Assembly (NCBI RefSeq): GCF_900091605.1
Contig: NZ_FMCQ01000001.1
Span: forward strand, 310,001 to 374,000
DNA from: Micromonospora tulbaghiae
Lineage (GTDB): Bacteria; Actinomycetota; Actinomycetes; Mycobacteriales; Micromonosporaceae
Reading direction: 5' to 3'
Length of the DNA: 64,000 nucleotides
Every line of letters begins with the position of its first letter. The stretch's first letter is position 1. Under the pieces are notes generated by a model. That model saw nothing but the letters and a program-made list of their open reading frames with translations. It searched no databases and was not told where the DNA came from. Below are positions 8,562 through 17,090 of this stretch, in pieces. A program made the position numbers and the translations under genes.

Positions 8562-9427
8562 TCGAGGTGCTGCGGGCCGGTGCGCTCACCACCGTCCAGG
8601 ACCAGGGCCGGCCCGGGTGGGCGCACCTCGGCGTACCCCGCTCCGGCGCGCTCGACCCGGCCGCCCTGCGCCTGGCCAACCGGCTCGTCGGCAACGACGA
8701 GCACGCCGCCGGGCTGGAGATCACCATGACCGGCTGCGCGCTGCGCTTCACCCGGGCGGCGGCTGTGGCCCTCGCCGGGGCCCCGGCCGACGTGGTCGTC
8801 GAGTGGCGGGCCGGGGCCGCACAGCGGCGCCCGGGGGACGTGGGACGGCCGCTCGCGTTGCCCGCCGGGGCGGTGCTGCGCGTCGGCCCCGCCCGGGCCG
8901 GGGTGCGTACCTGGCTGGCGGTCAGCGGCGGGATCGCGGTCGAGCCGGTGCTCGGCAGCCGCGCCACCGACACGCTCTCCGGCCTCGGACCGCCGCCGCT
9001 GCGCGACGGGGACCGGCTGCCCCTCGGCACCCCGGCCGGTCCACCCGCACCCGTCGACCTCGCCGTCACCCTGCCGCTCCCGGTCGAGCTGCGGCTCACC
9101 GTGCGCCCCGGCCCCCGGCAGGACTGGTTCACCCCCGATGCGCTGGACCTGCTGTGCCGCGGCGCGTACACGGTGAGCCCGGACAGCAACCGGGTCGGCG
9201 CGCGGCTGGCCGGCGCGGCCCTGACCCGCACGGTCGCCGGCGAACTGCCCAGCGAGGGTCTGGTGCTCGGCGCGGTGCAGGTGCCGCCGGACGGCCGGCC
9301 GCTCGTCTTCCTGGCCGACCACCCCACCACCGGCGGGTACCCGGTCATCGGGGTGGTGGACGACGTGACCCCGCTCGCCCAGGCCCGGCCAGGCACTACG
9401 GTGACGTTCCATGGACCTCAACGCTGA
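8558..9427 (+). CDS. pxpC: 5-oxoprolinase subunit PxpC (biotin-dependent carboxyltransferase/KipA family)
   Basis: The protein has 289 residues. The GTG at 8558 overlaps the pxpB stop. The KipA/PxpC signature is clear: TTVQDQGRPGWAHLGVPRSG, ALDPAALRLANRLVGND, LEITMTG, VSPDSNRVGARLAG and FLADHPTTGGYPVIG. It is the partner of PxpB. In some organisms the pair is fused or called urea-amidolyase-like. The end overlaps pxpA by 17 bases. Confidence 0.92.
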   Translation: MIEVLRAGALTTVQDQGRPGWAHLGVPRSGALDPAALRLANRLVGNDEHAAGLEITMTGCALRFTRAAAVALAGAPADVVVEWRAGAAQRRPGDVGRPLALPAGAVLRVGPARAGVRTWLAVSGGIAVEPVLGSRATDTLSGLGPPPLRDGDRLPLGTPAGPPAPVDLAVTLPLPVELRLTVRPGPRQDWFTPDALDLLCRGAYTVSPDSNRVGARLAGAALTRTVAGELPSEGLVLGAVQVPPDGRPLVFLADHPTTGGYPVIGVVDDVTPLAQARPGTTVTFHGPQR

Positions 9428-10160
9428 CCTGGGCGAGGGATTCGGAAGCTGGCGGCTGGGCGACGACCACGCGCTGCTCGACCTGATCAGCTCCGCGAAC
9501 GTCGCCTGCGGCTTCCACGCCGGTGACGCGGCCACCATGCACCGGGTCTGCGCCGGCGCCGCCGAACGCGGCGTCGCGGTGGGCGCGCAGGTCGGCTACC
9601 GCGACCTCGCCGGCTTCGGCCGGCGGCACATCGCGTACGACTTCGCCGAGCTGCGCGACGAGACGATCTACCAGCTCGGGGCGCTCGACGCCTTCTGCCG
9701 CCTGTACCGCACCCGGGTCCGCTACCTGAAACCGCACGGCGCGCTCTACCACGCGGCGGCCCGGGACGAATCGCAGGCCGCCGCGCTGGTGGCGGCGATC
9801 AGCGGGTACGACCACGAGCTGCCGGTGCTCTGCCAGCCCGGCACCGTGCTGGCCCAGCTCGCGGCCGGCGCCGGCCTGCGTGTGGTGGCCGAGGGCTTCG
9901 CCGACCGCAACTACCTCCCCAACGGCACGCTGGTGCCGCGCAGCTCGCCGGAAGCACTGGTGACCGACCCGGAGCAGGTGGCCGTCCGGGCGGTCCGGAT
10001 GGCCGTCGAGCGCACGCTGGTCGCCGTGGACGGGACGGTCATCCCCGCCCCGGTCGAGTCGATCTGCCTGCACGGGGACACCCCCGGCGCGGTGCGCTGC
10101 GCGGAGCTGGTCCGCGCCGCGCTCATCGACGCCGGGGTCACCCCCACCCCGTTCGCCTGA
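9411..10160 (+). CDS. pxpA: 5-oxoprolinase subunit PxpA (LamB/YcsF family)
   Basis: The protein has 249 residues. The start MDLNADLGEGFGSW is the family hallmark, followed by SSANVACGFHAGDAATM, GAQVGYRDLAGFGRR, LKPHGALYH and ICLHGDTPGAV. It completes the PxpABC 5-oxoprolinase that recycles 5-oxoproline, a damage product of glutamine and glutathione-type metabolites. The order pxpB-pxpC-pxpA with overlaps indicates one transcript. The stop lies 9 bases from the convergent thioredoxin-NHL gene. Confidence 0.93.
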   Translation: MDLNADLGEGFGSWRLGDDHALLDLISSANVACGFHAGDAATMHRVCAGAAERGVAVGAQVGYRDLAGFGRRHIAYDFAELRDETIYQLGALDAFCRLYRTRVRYLKPHGALYHAAARDESQAAALVAAISGYDHELPVLCQPGTVLAQLAAGAGLRVVAEGFADRNYLPNGTLVPRSSPEALVTDPEQVAVRAVRMAVERTLVAVDGTVIPAPVESICLHGDTPGAVRCAELVRAALIDAGVTPTPFA

Positions 10161-10169
10161 ACGGGACGG

Positions 10170-12005
10170 TCAGGACTCGTCCAGGCCCCGCAGGACCAGC
10201 GGCACGCGGGTCGCGCCGCCGGTGACCACCCGGACCGGCACGCCCCAGTCCTGCCGGGTCAGGTGGCAGGCCGCGTGCTCGACGTCGGCGTCGCAGGTCG
10301 CCGCCTGAGCGGTCACCTGGAGCACCCCCTGCGCGACGTCGCCGCTGACCACCAGCTTGCGGGACAGGTCGGTGGTCGTGCCCGCGCCCTCGACCAGCAG
10401 CTCCGGCGGGGACGCCGAGACCACCAGCCGGGTCGACGGCCCGTACGTCTCGTCGAGCTTCTGCCCCGGCGCCGGCGTGAAGATCACGTCGAGCGTCAGC
10501 TCACCGGCCGCCACGTCGGTCGGCTTGCGTTCCAGCCGGTGCCGAGGGCCGTCCACCGTGCCCGCCCCGGCCGACGTCAGCGCGCCCGGCGCCAGCCGGG
10601 TCAGCCGGTGCGCGGCCGACTCGACCACCAGGACGTCGCCCTCACCGGTGAGCACCAGGTCGCTCGGCTCCGCCAGCCCGTCCGCCACGGTGCCGACCTG
10701 GCCGGTCTCCGGGTCGAAGCGGCGCACCGCACCGTTGTACGTGTCGGCGATCAGCACCGAGCCGTCGGGCAGCGCGCACACACCGAGCGGGTGCTGGAGC
10801 AACGCCTGGTCGGCCGGGCCGTCGACGTGCCCGAAGTCGAACAGGCCCTGACCGACGGCGGTGTGCATCACGCCGTCGGAGACCCACCGGATCGCGCTGG
10901 TCTCGCTGTCGGCGACCCAGAGCCGGGTGCCGTCGGCCGACACGGACAACCCGGACGGCTGGGCCATCCACACGTCCGGCAGCGGGCCGTCGCGCAGCGC
11001 CTCGACAGTGGTCCCGGCGTACATGCCGGTGGTCCGCTTGATCGGGTCGAACCACCAGAGCTGGTGGATACCGGCCATCGCCACGATCACCCGGTCCTCG
11101 TACCAGGCCACGTCCCAGGGAGAGGAGAGGTCGACCGCGCGGGCGTCGTGCGCGTGGTCGTCGACCGTCGAGCGCCACTGCCGCCCGGTGCCGGCCACCG
11201 TGACCACCTCGCCGGAGGACAGCCGTACGCCGCGCAGCAGGTGGTTCACCGTGTCCGCGACCACCACGTCGTAGCCGGCCACCTCGGCCACGTGCGGCGG
11301 CAGGAGGCAGAGCCCCTGCGGCTCGGCGAACGTGGCGGCGGAGGCCGGGCCGTCCGTCCGGCCCCGGGAACCGGCGCCGATGCGGCGGACCACCGTCTCG
11401 CCGTCGGCGGCCAGCTCGACCAGAGAGTGCCGGGCCGAGTCGCTGACCAGCAGATTTCCGCCGTCGAGCGGGACGGCCTTGCCGGGGAACCGCAGGACGG
11501 TGTCCGGCTCGGCCGGCGGCACGTACGGGCCCTCACCGCGGTGCAGCGTGCCCTTCGCCTCGTGGGTGGCGATCAGCTCGTCGATCAGCCGGGCGAGCCC
11601 TTCGGCGTGCCCCTCGCCGGCCATGGTGGCGACCACGTACCCCTCGGGGTCGACCACGGCGAGGGTCGGCCACGCCTTGGCCGCGTACTGCTGCCACATG
11701 TCCATCTCGGCGTCGTCGAGCACCGGATGGTGCACGCCGTACCGCTCGACGGCCGCGGCCAGCGCCGCCGGGTCCTTCTCGTGCTCGAACTTCGGCGAGT
11801 GCACGCCGATCACGACCAGGACGTCGCCGTACTTGTCTTCGAGCGGGCGCAGCTCGTCGAGCACGTGCAGGCAGTTGATACAGCAGAACGTCCAGAAGTC
11901 GAGCAGAACGATCTTGCCTCGCAGGTCGGCCAGCGTGACCGCCTTGCCGCCGGTGTTCAGCCAGGCCCGACCCCGCAGTTCCGGTGCCCGTACGCGTGCG
12001 CTCAT
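10170..12005 (-). CDS. Thioredoxin-like and NHL-repeat protein (NHLRC2 type)
   Basis: The protein has 611 residues from the ATG at 12005. Residues about 5-150 are a thioredoxin-like domain with LDFWTFCCINCLHVLDELRP; the CINC motif corresponds to the redox CxxC. Residues about 170-480 are NHL beta-propeller repeats (NLLVSDSARHSLVEL, DVVVADTVNHLLRGV, SVLIADTYNGAVRRF). A C-terminal beta domain follows. The architecture matches animal NHLRC2 and bacterial homologues, whose exact role is unsettled. No signal peptide is seen, so it is probably cytosolic. Confidence 0.85.
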   Translation of the reverse strand: MSARVRAPELRGRAWLNTGGKAVTLADLRGKIVLLDFWTFCCINCLHVLDELRPLEDKYGDVLVVIGVHSPKFEHEKDPAALAAAVERYGVHHPVLDDAEMDMWQQYAAKAWPTLAVVDPEGYVVATMAGEGHAEGLARLIDELIATHEAKGTLHRGEGPYVPPAEPDTVLRFPGKAVPLDGGNLLVSDSARHSLVELAADGETVVRRIGAGSRGRTDGPASAATFAEPQGLCLLPPHVAEVAGYDVVVADTVNHLLRGVRLSSGEVVTVAGTGRQWRSTVDDHAHDARAVDLSSPWDVAWYEDRVIVAMAGIHQLWWFDPIKRTTGMYAGTTVEALRDGPLPDVWMAQPSGLSVSADGTRLWVADSETSAIRWVSDGVMHTAVGQGLFDFGHVDGPADQALLQHPLGVCALPDGSVLIADTYNGAVRRFDPETGQVGTVADGLAEPSDLVLTGEGDVLVVESAAHRLTRLAPGALTSAGAGTVDGPRHRLERKPTDVAAGELTLDVIFTPAPGQKLDETYGPSTRLVVSASPPELLVEGAGTTTDLSRKLVVSGDVAQGVLQVTAQAATCDADVEHAACHLTRQDWGVPVRVVTGGATRVPLVLRGLDES

Positions 12006-12076
12006 GTCCCCATCGTGCCGCACCGGCCGGGCGCGCTCGCGGCGATCCCGGGGTGAACAGACGCACACCGGAACGG

Positions 12077-12114
12077 CGCGGAGCGCCCACCCCGCGAGGG
12101 ATGGGCGCTCCGCG
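12077..12114 (-). terminator. Hairpin terminator of the proline-rich protein gene
   Basis: A stem of about 16 bp with one mismatch (12077-12092 with 12099-12114) starts 10 bases beyond the minus-strand stop at 12124. Confidence 0.65.
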
Positions 12115-12123
12115 TACGTGCGG

Positions 12124-14913
12124 TTACTGGCCGGCGGGCTTCAGGCAGAGCACCCGCGTGGTGCCGCCGCTCTCGACCGAGACCGAGGGCTGCGACAGAT
12201 CGGCGCACTTGTCCTTGTTGTCCACCTTCGACACCACGCTGAACGCGCCCGGCTCCCCGCAGTCCGCGGCCGCCGCGCTCGTGCCGGACTGCTTCACGCA
12301 GGAGCCGACCGCCGGGTCGAAACCGGCCGGCTTGTCGTCGCCGACCTTGCCGAGCAGCGTCAGCAGACCGAGCGGTACGGCGAGGATGAGCACCGCCGCG
12401 ATCAGCACGGCGGCGAGCACCCGGCCGTTGCGCACCTTCGGCGGGGGCGCCTCGGTCTGCGACTCGGTGGCGTCCGGCTTGAACGCGTCGAAGCGGCCCT
12501 GCTCCGGCTCGGCGCCGGGCCCGTCCTGCGACCAGGCCGGCGGGGCCTGCTGAGGCGGCGGCGGGAAGGCGTTCGCGCCACCCGCCGGGCCCTGGCCGGG
12601 CACCGCGACCGAGGCACGTCCCCCGGCGGACGGACCGAACCGGTCCGGCTCGCCGAACGGCTCGGGCCGGCCGGCCGGGCTGCCGAACGGCGCCTGCTGG
12701 CCGCCGAACGCATCCTGCTGGCCGCCGGGGCCGCCGAACGGCTCGGGCTGGCCGCCCGGCGCGCCGAACGGGTCCGGCCGGCCACCCGGGCCGCCGAACG
12801 GGTCCTGGCCGCCGGGAGCGCCGTACGGGCTCTGCTGGCCGCCGAACGGGTCACGGGCGGCGTCGGGCTGCTCGCCGCCCGGGTGCACGCCGTTGGCGGG
12901 GCGGGTGTTGCCGGGCGCGTCCACGAAGGACGGCACACCGACGGGGAACGACGGCGGCGCGGCGGGCGCGGAGGACGTGCCGGCGTACCCGTGCGGGCCG
13001 TCGACGTCCTCGGACCGCGACTGCGGGCCGGGGAAGCCGTTGCCGGGTGGCCCGTCCTGGCCGGGATACCCGGGCTCGTCGTGCTCGGGGGCTTCCTCGG
13101 GCTCCGGGCGCGCGGGCCGGCCGTACACCCGGGGCTGCGGCGTGGGGCCGCTGGTCGGCAGCGGCTGGTCGGACGGCGGGGTGACCCGGCTGGCCACCGG
13201 GACCGACGCGCTGGCCGAGACCGGGCCGCCCTCCGGGGAGGTACGCGGTCCGGGAACGGCAGGCGACTGCGGCTCCTCGGCACGGGACGCGCCCCAGGTG
13301 CCGTCGCCGCGCTCCGGCTCGTACCCCTGGGGTTCGGTGCCCGGACGGTCGGTGGGCGGCGACGCGGCGAGCGCGGCGCCCGGCACTCGCTGCTGCTGCG
13401 CGGGCAGCGGCACGGCGTTGCCGGCAGAGATGCCCGGCGCGGGGGCGGGCTGGTAGGCCGGGGCGGAGTCCTCGGACCGGCCCCACGCCTCGGCGGGCGA
13501 CCACGGCTCGGGCGACGGCGGGGCCGCACGCTCGTCCTGGTTGCCGCCCCAGCCGGCGGGCGCGTCGGGCGCCGGCACGGACACGCTCGCGCGGGCCTCG
13601 GCCGGCGCGGCGGCGCCCCAGGCGGGCTGCGCGGGCTCGTCCGACGGCCGCCCGGGCTCGTGCTGCTGCGGTACGGAGGCCGCGCCGCTCCAGGCGCCGG
13701 CCTGCTCGCCGGAGTCACGCTGCTGCGGTACGGCGGCGCCGTCACCCCAGCCGCCGGCCTGCCGGCTCTGGTTCGGCTCCCAGCCGCCCGGCTGTGCCGC
13801 CTCGGCGGGGTTCGCGGCGCGCCCGGCGGCCCAGCCGCCGGAGCGGTCCGGGTCCTCGGTGCGGGCCGGCTCGTCCCAGCCGCCGGACCGGTTCTCGGCC
13901 TGCGGAGCGGGCCAGCCGCCGGAACGCTGTCCCTCGTCGTGCTGCGGCCCACCTGTCGCCCGCCAGCCACCGCTGTCCTCGGCCGGGCGGTTGTCCTGAT
14001 CGGACTGCTCCGGAGTGGACCAGGCGTTGTCCGGCCGGGCGGTGGCGGGCACCGAGACCGCGGCGGCGGCACGGGCGGGCGGGTCGGCCGGCGGCCAGGT
14101 GGCGCCGGTCTGCTGACCCGGCGCCCAGGCCGGCTGGCTCTCGCGCGGGGTCCAGCCGCCCGAGCGGCTCGGGTCGTCGGACGCGGCGGGCTGCTCGTCG
14201 CGCGGGGTCCAGCCGCCGGAGCGGTTCGGGTCGTCCGGCTGCGCGGCGGCGGCCCAGCCACCGGCGCGACCGGGGGCGTCGTCGTGCTGCCCGCCGGTGG
14301 GCGCGAAGCCGCCGGAGCGGTGCGGGTCGTCCGCGGGGGCGGGCGTGACCCAGGTCTCGTTCGGCACGGTGGCCGGGGCGGGCACGTAACCGGTGCCGCG
14401 GGCGGCCGGGTCACCGGACGGCGACCATCCCGGCTGCTGCTCGCCGGAGTTCCATCCGGGACGGTTCTGCTCGGTGGCCCAGGGGGCCTGCGACGGTTCG
14501 GCCGGGCTGCCCGGCGGCGTGGCGGCCCAGGCGGGCGGCGCCTGCTCGGCGCCGCGGTCCGGGCCGGACTGCTCCTGGTTGCCCCAGGCGGGGCCACCGG
14601 AGCCGGCCCAGGCGGGACTGTCCTGGTCGTTGCCGCCCCAGGCGGGCTGCGGGACGTGGGCTGTCGCCCGCCCGGTCACCGGCTGGCCCGCGGGCGGGGC
14701 CCACGCGGGTGGCTGGTCGTCGTTCGCGGCCCAGGCCGGGGCCGGCTGCGCGGGCCGACCGGCCGGCGGGGGCGGTGCCCAGCCGAGGTCGGGTGCGCTG
14801 TTGTACCCGTTGTCCTGCTGCGCCGGCTGATCGCCGTACGGCACCGGTCCGCCGGTGCCCGGCGACACCTCGCCCGGCTCCTGGCCGGGGCGGTGCGGAG
14901 CCTCGGACGTCAT
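12124..14913 (-). CDS. Large proline/glycine/glutamine-rich membrane protein with C-terminal extracellular domain
   Basis: The protein has 929 residues, and GGAGGAGGCGC precedes the ATG. About 800 residues are low complexity. The first half carries repeats around RSGGW (NRSGGWTPRD, SRSGGWTPRE, RSGGWPAP, NRSGGWDEP, DRSGGWAAG). A later block at about residues 670-760 repeats DPFGGPGG-type units. One membrane helix (VLAAVLIAAVLILAVPLGLL) precedes a small domain of about 70 residues with four cysteines, resembling LppU/SCO3897-type domains. The cytosolic tail is probably disordered. Function is unknown. The repeats could be a multivalent binding surface. Confidence 0.7.
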   Translation of the reverse strand: MTSEAPHRPGQEPGEVSPGTGGPVPYGDQPAQQDNGYNSAPDLGWAPPPPAGRPAQPAPAWAANDDQPPAWAPPAGQPVTGRATAHVPQPAWGGNDQDSPAWAGSGGPAWGNQEQSGPDRGAEQAPPAWAATPPGSPAEPSQAPWATEQNRPGWNSGEQQPGWSPSGDPAARGTGYVPAPATVPNETWVTPAPADDPHRSGGFAPTGGQHDDAPGRAGGWAAAAQPDDPNRSGGWTPRDEQPAASDDPSRSGGWTPRESQPAWAPGQQTGATWPPADPPARAAAAVSVPATARPDNAWSTPEQSDQDNRPAEDSGGWRATGGPQHDEGQRSGGWPAPQAENRSGGWDEPARTEDPDRSGGWAAGRAANPAEAAQPGGWEPNQSRQAGGWGDGAAVPQQRDSGEQAGAWSGAASVPQQHEPGRPSDEPAQPAWGAAAPAEARASVSVPAPDAPAGWGGNQDERAAPPSPEPWSPAEAWGRSEDSAPAYQPAPAPGISAGNAVPLPAQQQRVPGAALAASPPTDRPGTEPQGYEPERGDGTWGASRAEEPQSPAVPGPRTSPEGGPVSASASVPVASRVTPPSDQPLPTSGPTPQPRVYGRPARPEPEEAPEHDEPGYPGQDGPPGNGFPGPQSRSEDVDGPHGYAGTSSAPAAPPSFPVGVPSFVDAPGNTRPANGVHPGGEQPDAARDPFGGQQSPYGAPGGQDPFGGPGGRPDPFGAPGGQPEPFGGPGGQQDAFGGQQAPFGSPAGRPEPFGEPDRFGPSAGGRASVAVPGQGPAGGANAFPPPPQQAPPAWSQDGPGAEPEQGRFDAFKPDATESQTEAPPPKVRNGRVLAAVLIAAVLILAVPLGLLTLLGKVGDDKPAGFDPAVGSCVKQSGTSAAAADCGEPGAFSVVSKVDNKDKCADLSQPSVSVESGGTTRVLCLKPAGQ

Positions 14914-15260
14914 GGGTGCGCCTCCTCCATCACAGGTCGGCCGCCGATGCCGGTCGGGGAACCGTCGGCATGGCTACCGGCGTCGCCGGCGGGTACCGGC
15001 CGTGCGGGCTCCCCGCACCGTATCCGGTGGTCGCCCGAGGCCGCTCGGGGGAGCATCAGCGGTCACCGAAAGTCACCGGACGACGTCGATGGGTTTCGCT
15101 GCCTCGTATCCGTCCGGAGTCAGCCGGTTGGCGACCGTGCCAACCGTACCGGGCGGTGGAGCGAGGTGGAATCCCGGTGCCGACCGATACCGAGACGCCG
15201 AAGACCCGCCCGGAGTCGGGCGGGTCTTCGGACTGGAGGAGGTGAGAAAGGTTTGTGGCG
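14914..15260. other. Intergenic region between two minus-strand genes
   Basis: No credible gene is seen. It holds the upstream region of the proline-rich protein gene, a near-tandem GTCACCGAAAGTCACCGG at about 15062-15079, and the hairpin at 15199-15230. Confidence 0.5.
15199..15230 (-). terminator. Hairpin terminator of the 45-residue gene
   Basis: A perfect 14-bp stem (15199-15212 with 15217-15230) closes a 4-base loop, about 30 bases beyond the minus-strand stop at 15261. Confidence 0.65.
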
Positions 15261-15398
15261 TCAGCTCATGTGACGCTGGGCGATGGCGAGAAGCTCCTCG
15301 CGGACCGCGGGCGAGTTGGCGGAACGCAGCGCGTGCTCGATGGCGCGGGCGCGGCGGTTGGCGTCGCGGCGGGTGCGGATTCGCTCGATCATGCTCAT
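15261..15398 (-). CDS. Conserved 45-residue basic protein
   Basis: The frame begins MSMIERIRTRRDANRRARAI and ends EELLAIAQRHMS. AGGAGGAGAG lies 8 bases before the ATG at 15398. The protein is rich in arginine and probably all alpha-helical. I believe similar tiny proteins occur across actinobacteria, but I know no function. A promoter-like TAATAAT, an inverted repeat upstream and a terminator downstream make it an independent unit. It is easily missed by gene callers because of its size. Confidence 0.7.
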   Translation of the reverse strand: MSMIERIRTRRDANRRARAIEHALRSANSPAVREELLAIAQRHMS

Positions 15399-15479
15399 CT
15401 CGGGTCTCTCCTCCTGGCTATTCGGTTGTCAGCCCCTTGATGTCTCTATTTAAGCGCACCGGGCCGCCTGTTGCCATCG

Positions 15480-15520
15480 ATTATTAGGTGAGCTGAACCA
15501 CGTACCTACGGATCGTAGGT
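15480..15520 (-). promoter_or_regulatory. Promoter and inverted-repeat operator of the 45-residue gene
   Basis: On the minus strand TAATAAT (15486-15480) is a good -10 element. Seventeen bases upstream begins the inverted repeat ACCTACG-GAT-CGTAGGT (15504-15520), covering the -35 position. A dimeric regulator bound here would control the small gene. Confidence 0.45.
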
Positions 15521-15552
15521 GTTTACACGTCAGGATCCGACGAATCCGTTCC

Positions 15553-15608
15553 CAAAAAGGTCACGGCCGGTGTGCCGGGCGTTCACCCGTGGCACACCGG
15601 CCGTGACC
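15553..15608 (-). terminator. Strong intrinsic terminator of the 2-oxoacid dehydrogenase operon
   Basis: An 18-bp perfect stem (15559-15576 with 15591-15608) is followed on the minus strand by CCTTTTTGGG, a real T-tract. It lies 14 bases past the E2 stop. Confidence 0.8.
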
Positions 15609-15621
15609 GGAGCGTGGTGCG

Positions 15622-17085
15622 TCAGGTCCAGGCGAGCAGCGCCGCCTCCGGGTCGGCCAGGAAGTCCCCGATGTCGCGGAGGAACTTCGAGCCCAGCTCA
15701 CCGTCGATGATCCGGTGGTCGAAGGACAGGCCCAGCGTGGTCACCAGGCGCGGCTTCACCTTGCCCTTGTGCACCCACGGCTGCTCCCGTACCGCGCCGA
15801 AGGCGAGGATCGCCGACTCACCCGGGGGCAGGATCGGCGTGCCGGTGTCGACGCCGAAGACGCCGACGTTGGTGATGGTGAGCGTGCCGCCGGACATGTC
15901 CGCCGGGGACGTCCGGCCCGACTTCGCGGTCTGCACCAGTTCCGTCATCGCGTCCGCCAGCTCGCGCAGCGAGAGCCGCCCGGCGTCCTTGATGTTCGGC
16001 ACGATCAGGCCGCGCTCGGTGGCCGCCGCGACGCCGAGGTTGACGTACTCCTTCACCACGATCTCGTCGCCGGCCCAGGTCGAGTTGACCATCGGGTGCC
16101 GCTTGACCGCCAGCAGCACCGCCTTGGCGACCAGCAGCAACGGCGAGACCCGCACGTCGCGCCACTCGCGCCGGTCACGCAGCCGGTCCAGCGCCTTCAT
16201 CGCCCGGGTCACGTCGACGGTCAGGAACTCCGTGACGTGCGGGGCGGTGAACGCCGAGCGGGCCATGTTCTCCGCGGTGAGCTTGCGTACCCCCTTGACC
16301 GGGATGCGCTGCTCGCGGTCCGCGCCGAAGCTCGCGGCCGACGCGGCCGGTGCCGCGACCGTCTGCGGCTCGGCCGCCGCCGGGGTTCCGCTCGCCGCCC
16401 GCTGTACGTCCTCACGGGTGATCGAGCCGAGCGGACCCGAGCCGGTGAGCGTGGCCAGGTCGATGCCGAGATCCTTCGCCAGCTTGCGGACCGGCGGCTT
16501 GGCCAGCACCGGACCGGAGACCCGGCCGTTGCCGTTGACCGCCGGCGCGGGAGCGGGCGCCACCGGCGCGGGAGCGACAGGCGCGGGTGCCACCGGGGCG
16601 GCGGCCTGAGCAGGTGCCGGCGCGTCAGCCTTGCGCGGGCGGCGCTTGGCCGGGGCGTTGCGCGGGCCGTAGCCGACCAGCACGGCGGTACGCCCACCCG
16701 GGGCGACACCGCCGATCAGGCCCGGCTCGACCATGCCCTCGGCGGGCGCGACCTGGACCGCGGCCAGCGACGCGGCCGACGGGGCAGGCAGCTCCGACGT
16801 CGGGGTGGCGGTGGTCGACTCCTCGATCGGCCCGGCGCCCGGGTCGGTGTCGATCGCGATGATCGGCACGCCGACCTCGACGGTGGACCCCTCCGGGTGG
16901 AAGATCGCCTGCACCCGTCCGGCCCACTTCGCCGGGATCTCGACCGCCGCCTTGGCGGTCTCCACCTCGACGATCGGCTGGTTCAGCTCGATGTCGTCGC
17001 CGACCTTGACCAGCCACGCGAGGATCTCGCCCTCGGTCAGGCCCTCACCCAGGTCGGGAAGGTTGAACTCCTTGATCCGGGACAT
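15622..17085 (-). CDS. 2-oxoacid dehydrogenase E2, dihydrolipoamide acyltransferase
   Basis: The protein has 487 residues. An N-terminal lipoyl domain (EFNLPDLGEGLTEGEILAW) has the lipoylated lysine predicted at Lys45 in VETAKAAVEI. An Ala/Pro linker (repeated PVAPA) follows, then a peripheral-subunit-binding domain (PPVRKLAKDLGIDLATLTG). The catalytic domain ends with SFDHRIIDG, the HxxxDG acyltransferase motif. It transfers acyl groups from E1-bound intermediates to CoA. It is the third gene of the operon, 5 bases after E1beta. No E3 (lpd) gene is here. Branched-chain substrate (BkdC) is more likely than pyruvate given split E1 subunits, but not proven. Confidence 0.93.
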   Translation of the reverse strand: MSRIKEFNLPDLGEGLTEGEILAWLVKVGDDIELNQPIVEVETAKAAVEIPAKWAGRVQAIFHPEGSTVEVGVPIIAIDTDPGAGPIEESTTATPTSELPAPSAASLAAVQVAPAEGMVEPGLIGGVAPGGRTAVLVGYGPRNAPAKRRPRKADAPAPAQAAAPVAPAPVAPAPVAPAPAPAVNGNGRVSGPVLAKPPVRKLAKDLGIDLATLTGSGPLGSITREDVQRAASGTPAAAEPQTVAAPAASAASFGADREQRIPVKGVRKLTAENMARSAFTAPHVTEFLTVDVTRAMKALDRLRDRREWRDVRVSPLLLVAKAVLLAVKRHPMVNSTWAGDEIVVKEYVNLGVAAATERGLIVPNIKDAGRLSLRELADAMTELVQTAKSGRTSPADMSGGTLTITNVGVFGVDTGTPILPPGESAILAFGAVREQPWVHKGKVKPRLVTTLGLSFDHRIIDGELGSKFLRDIGDFLADPEAALLAWT

Positions 17086-17090
17086 GCCGC

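Noticed and set aside
11332..15273. 1313-codon plus-strand open frame
   Set aside because: It lies opposite the thioredoxin-NHL and proline-rich genes, is Arg/Gly/Ala low complexity without domains, and reflects GC-driven lack of stops.
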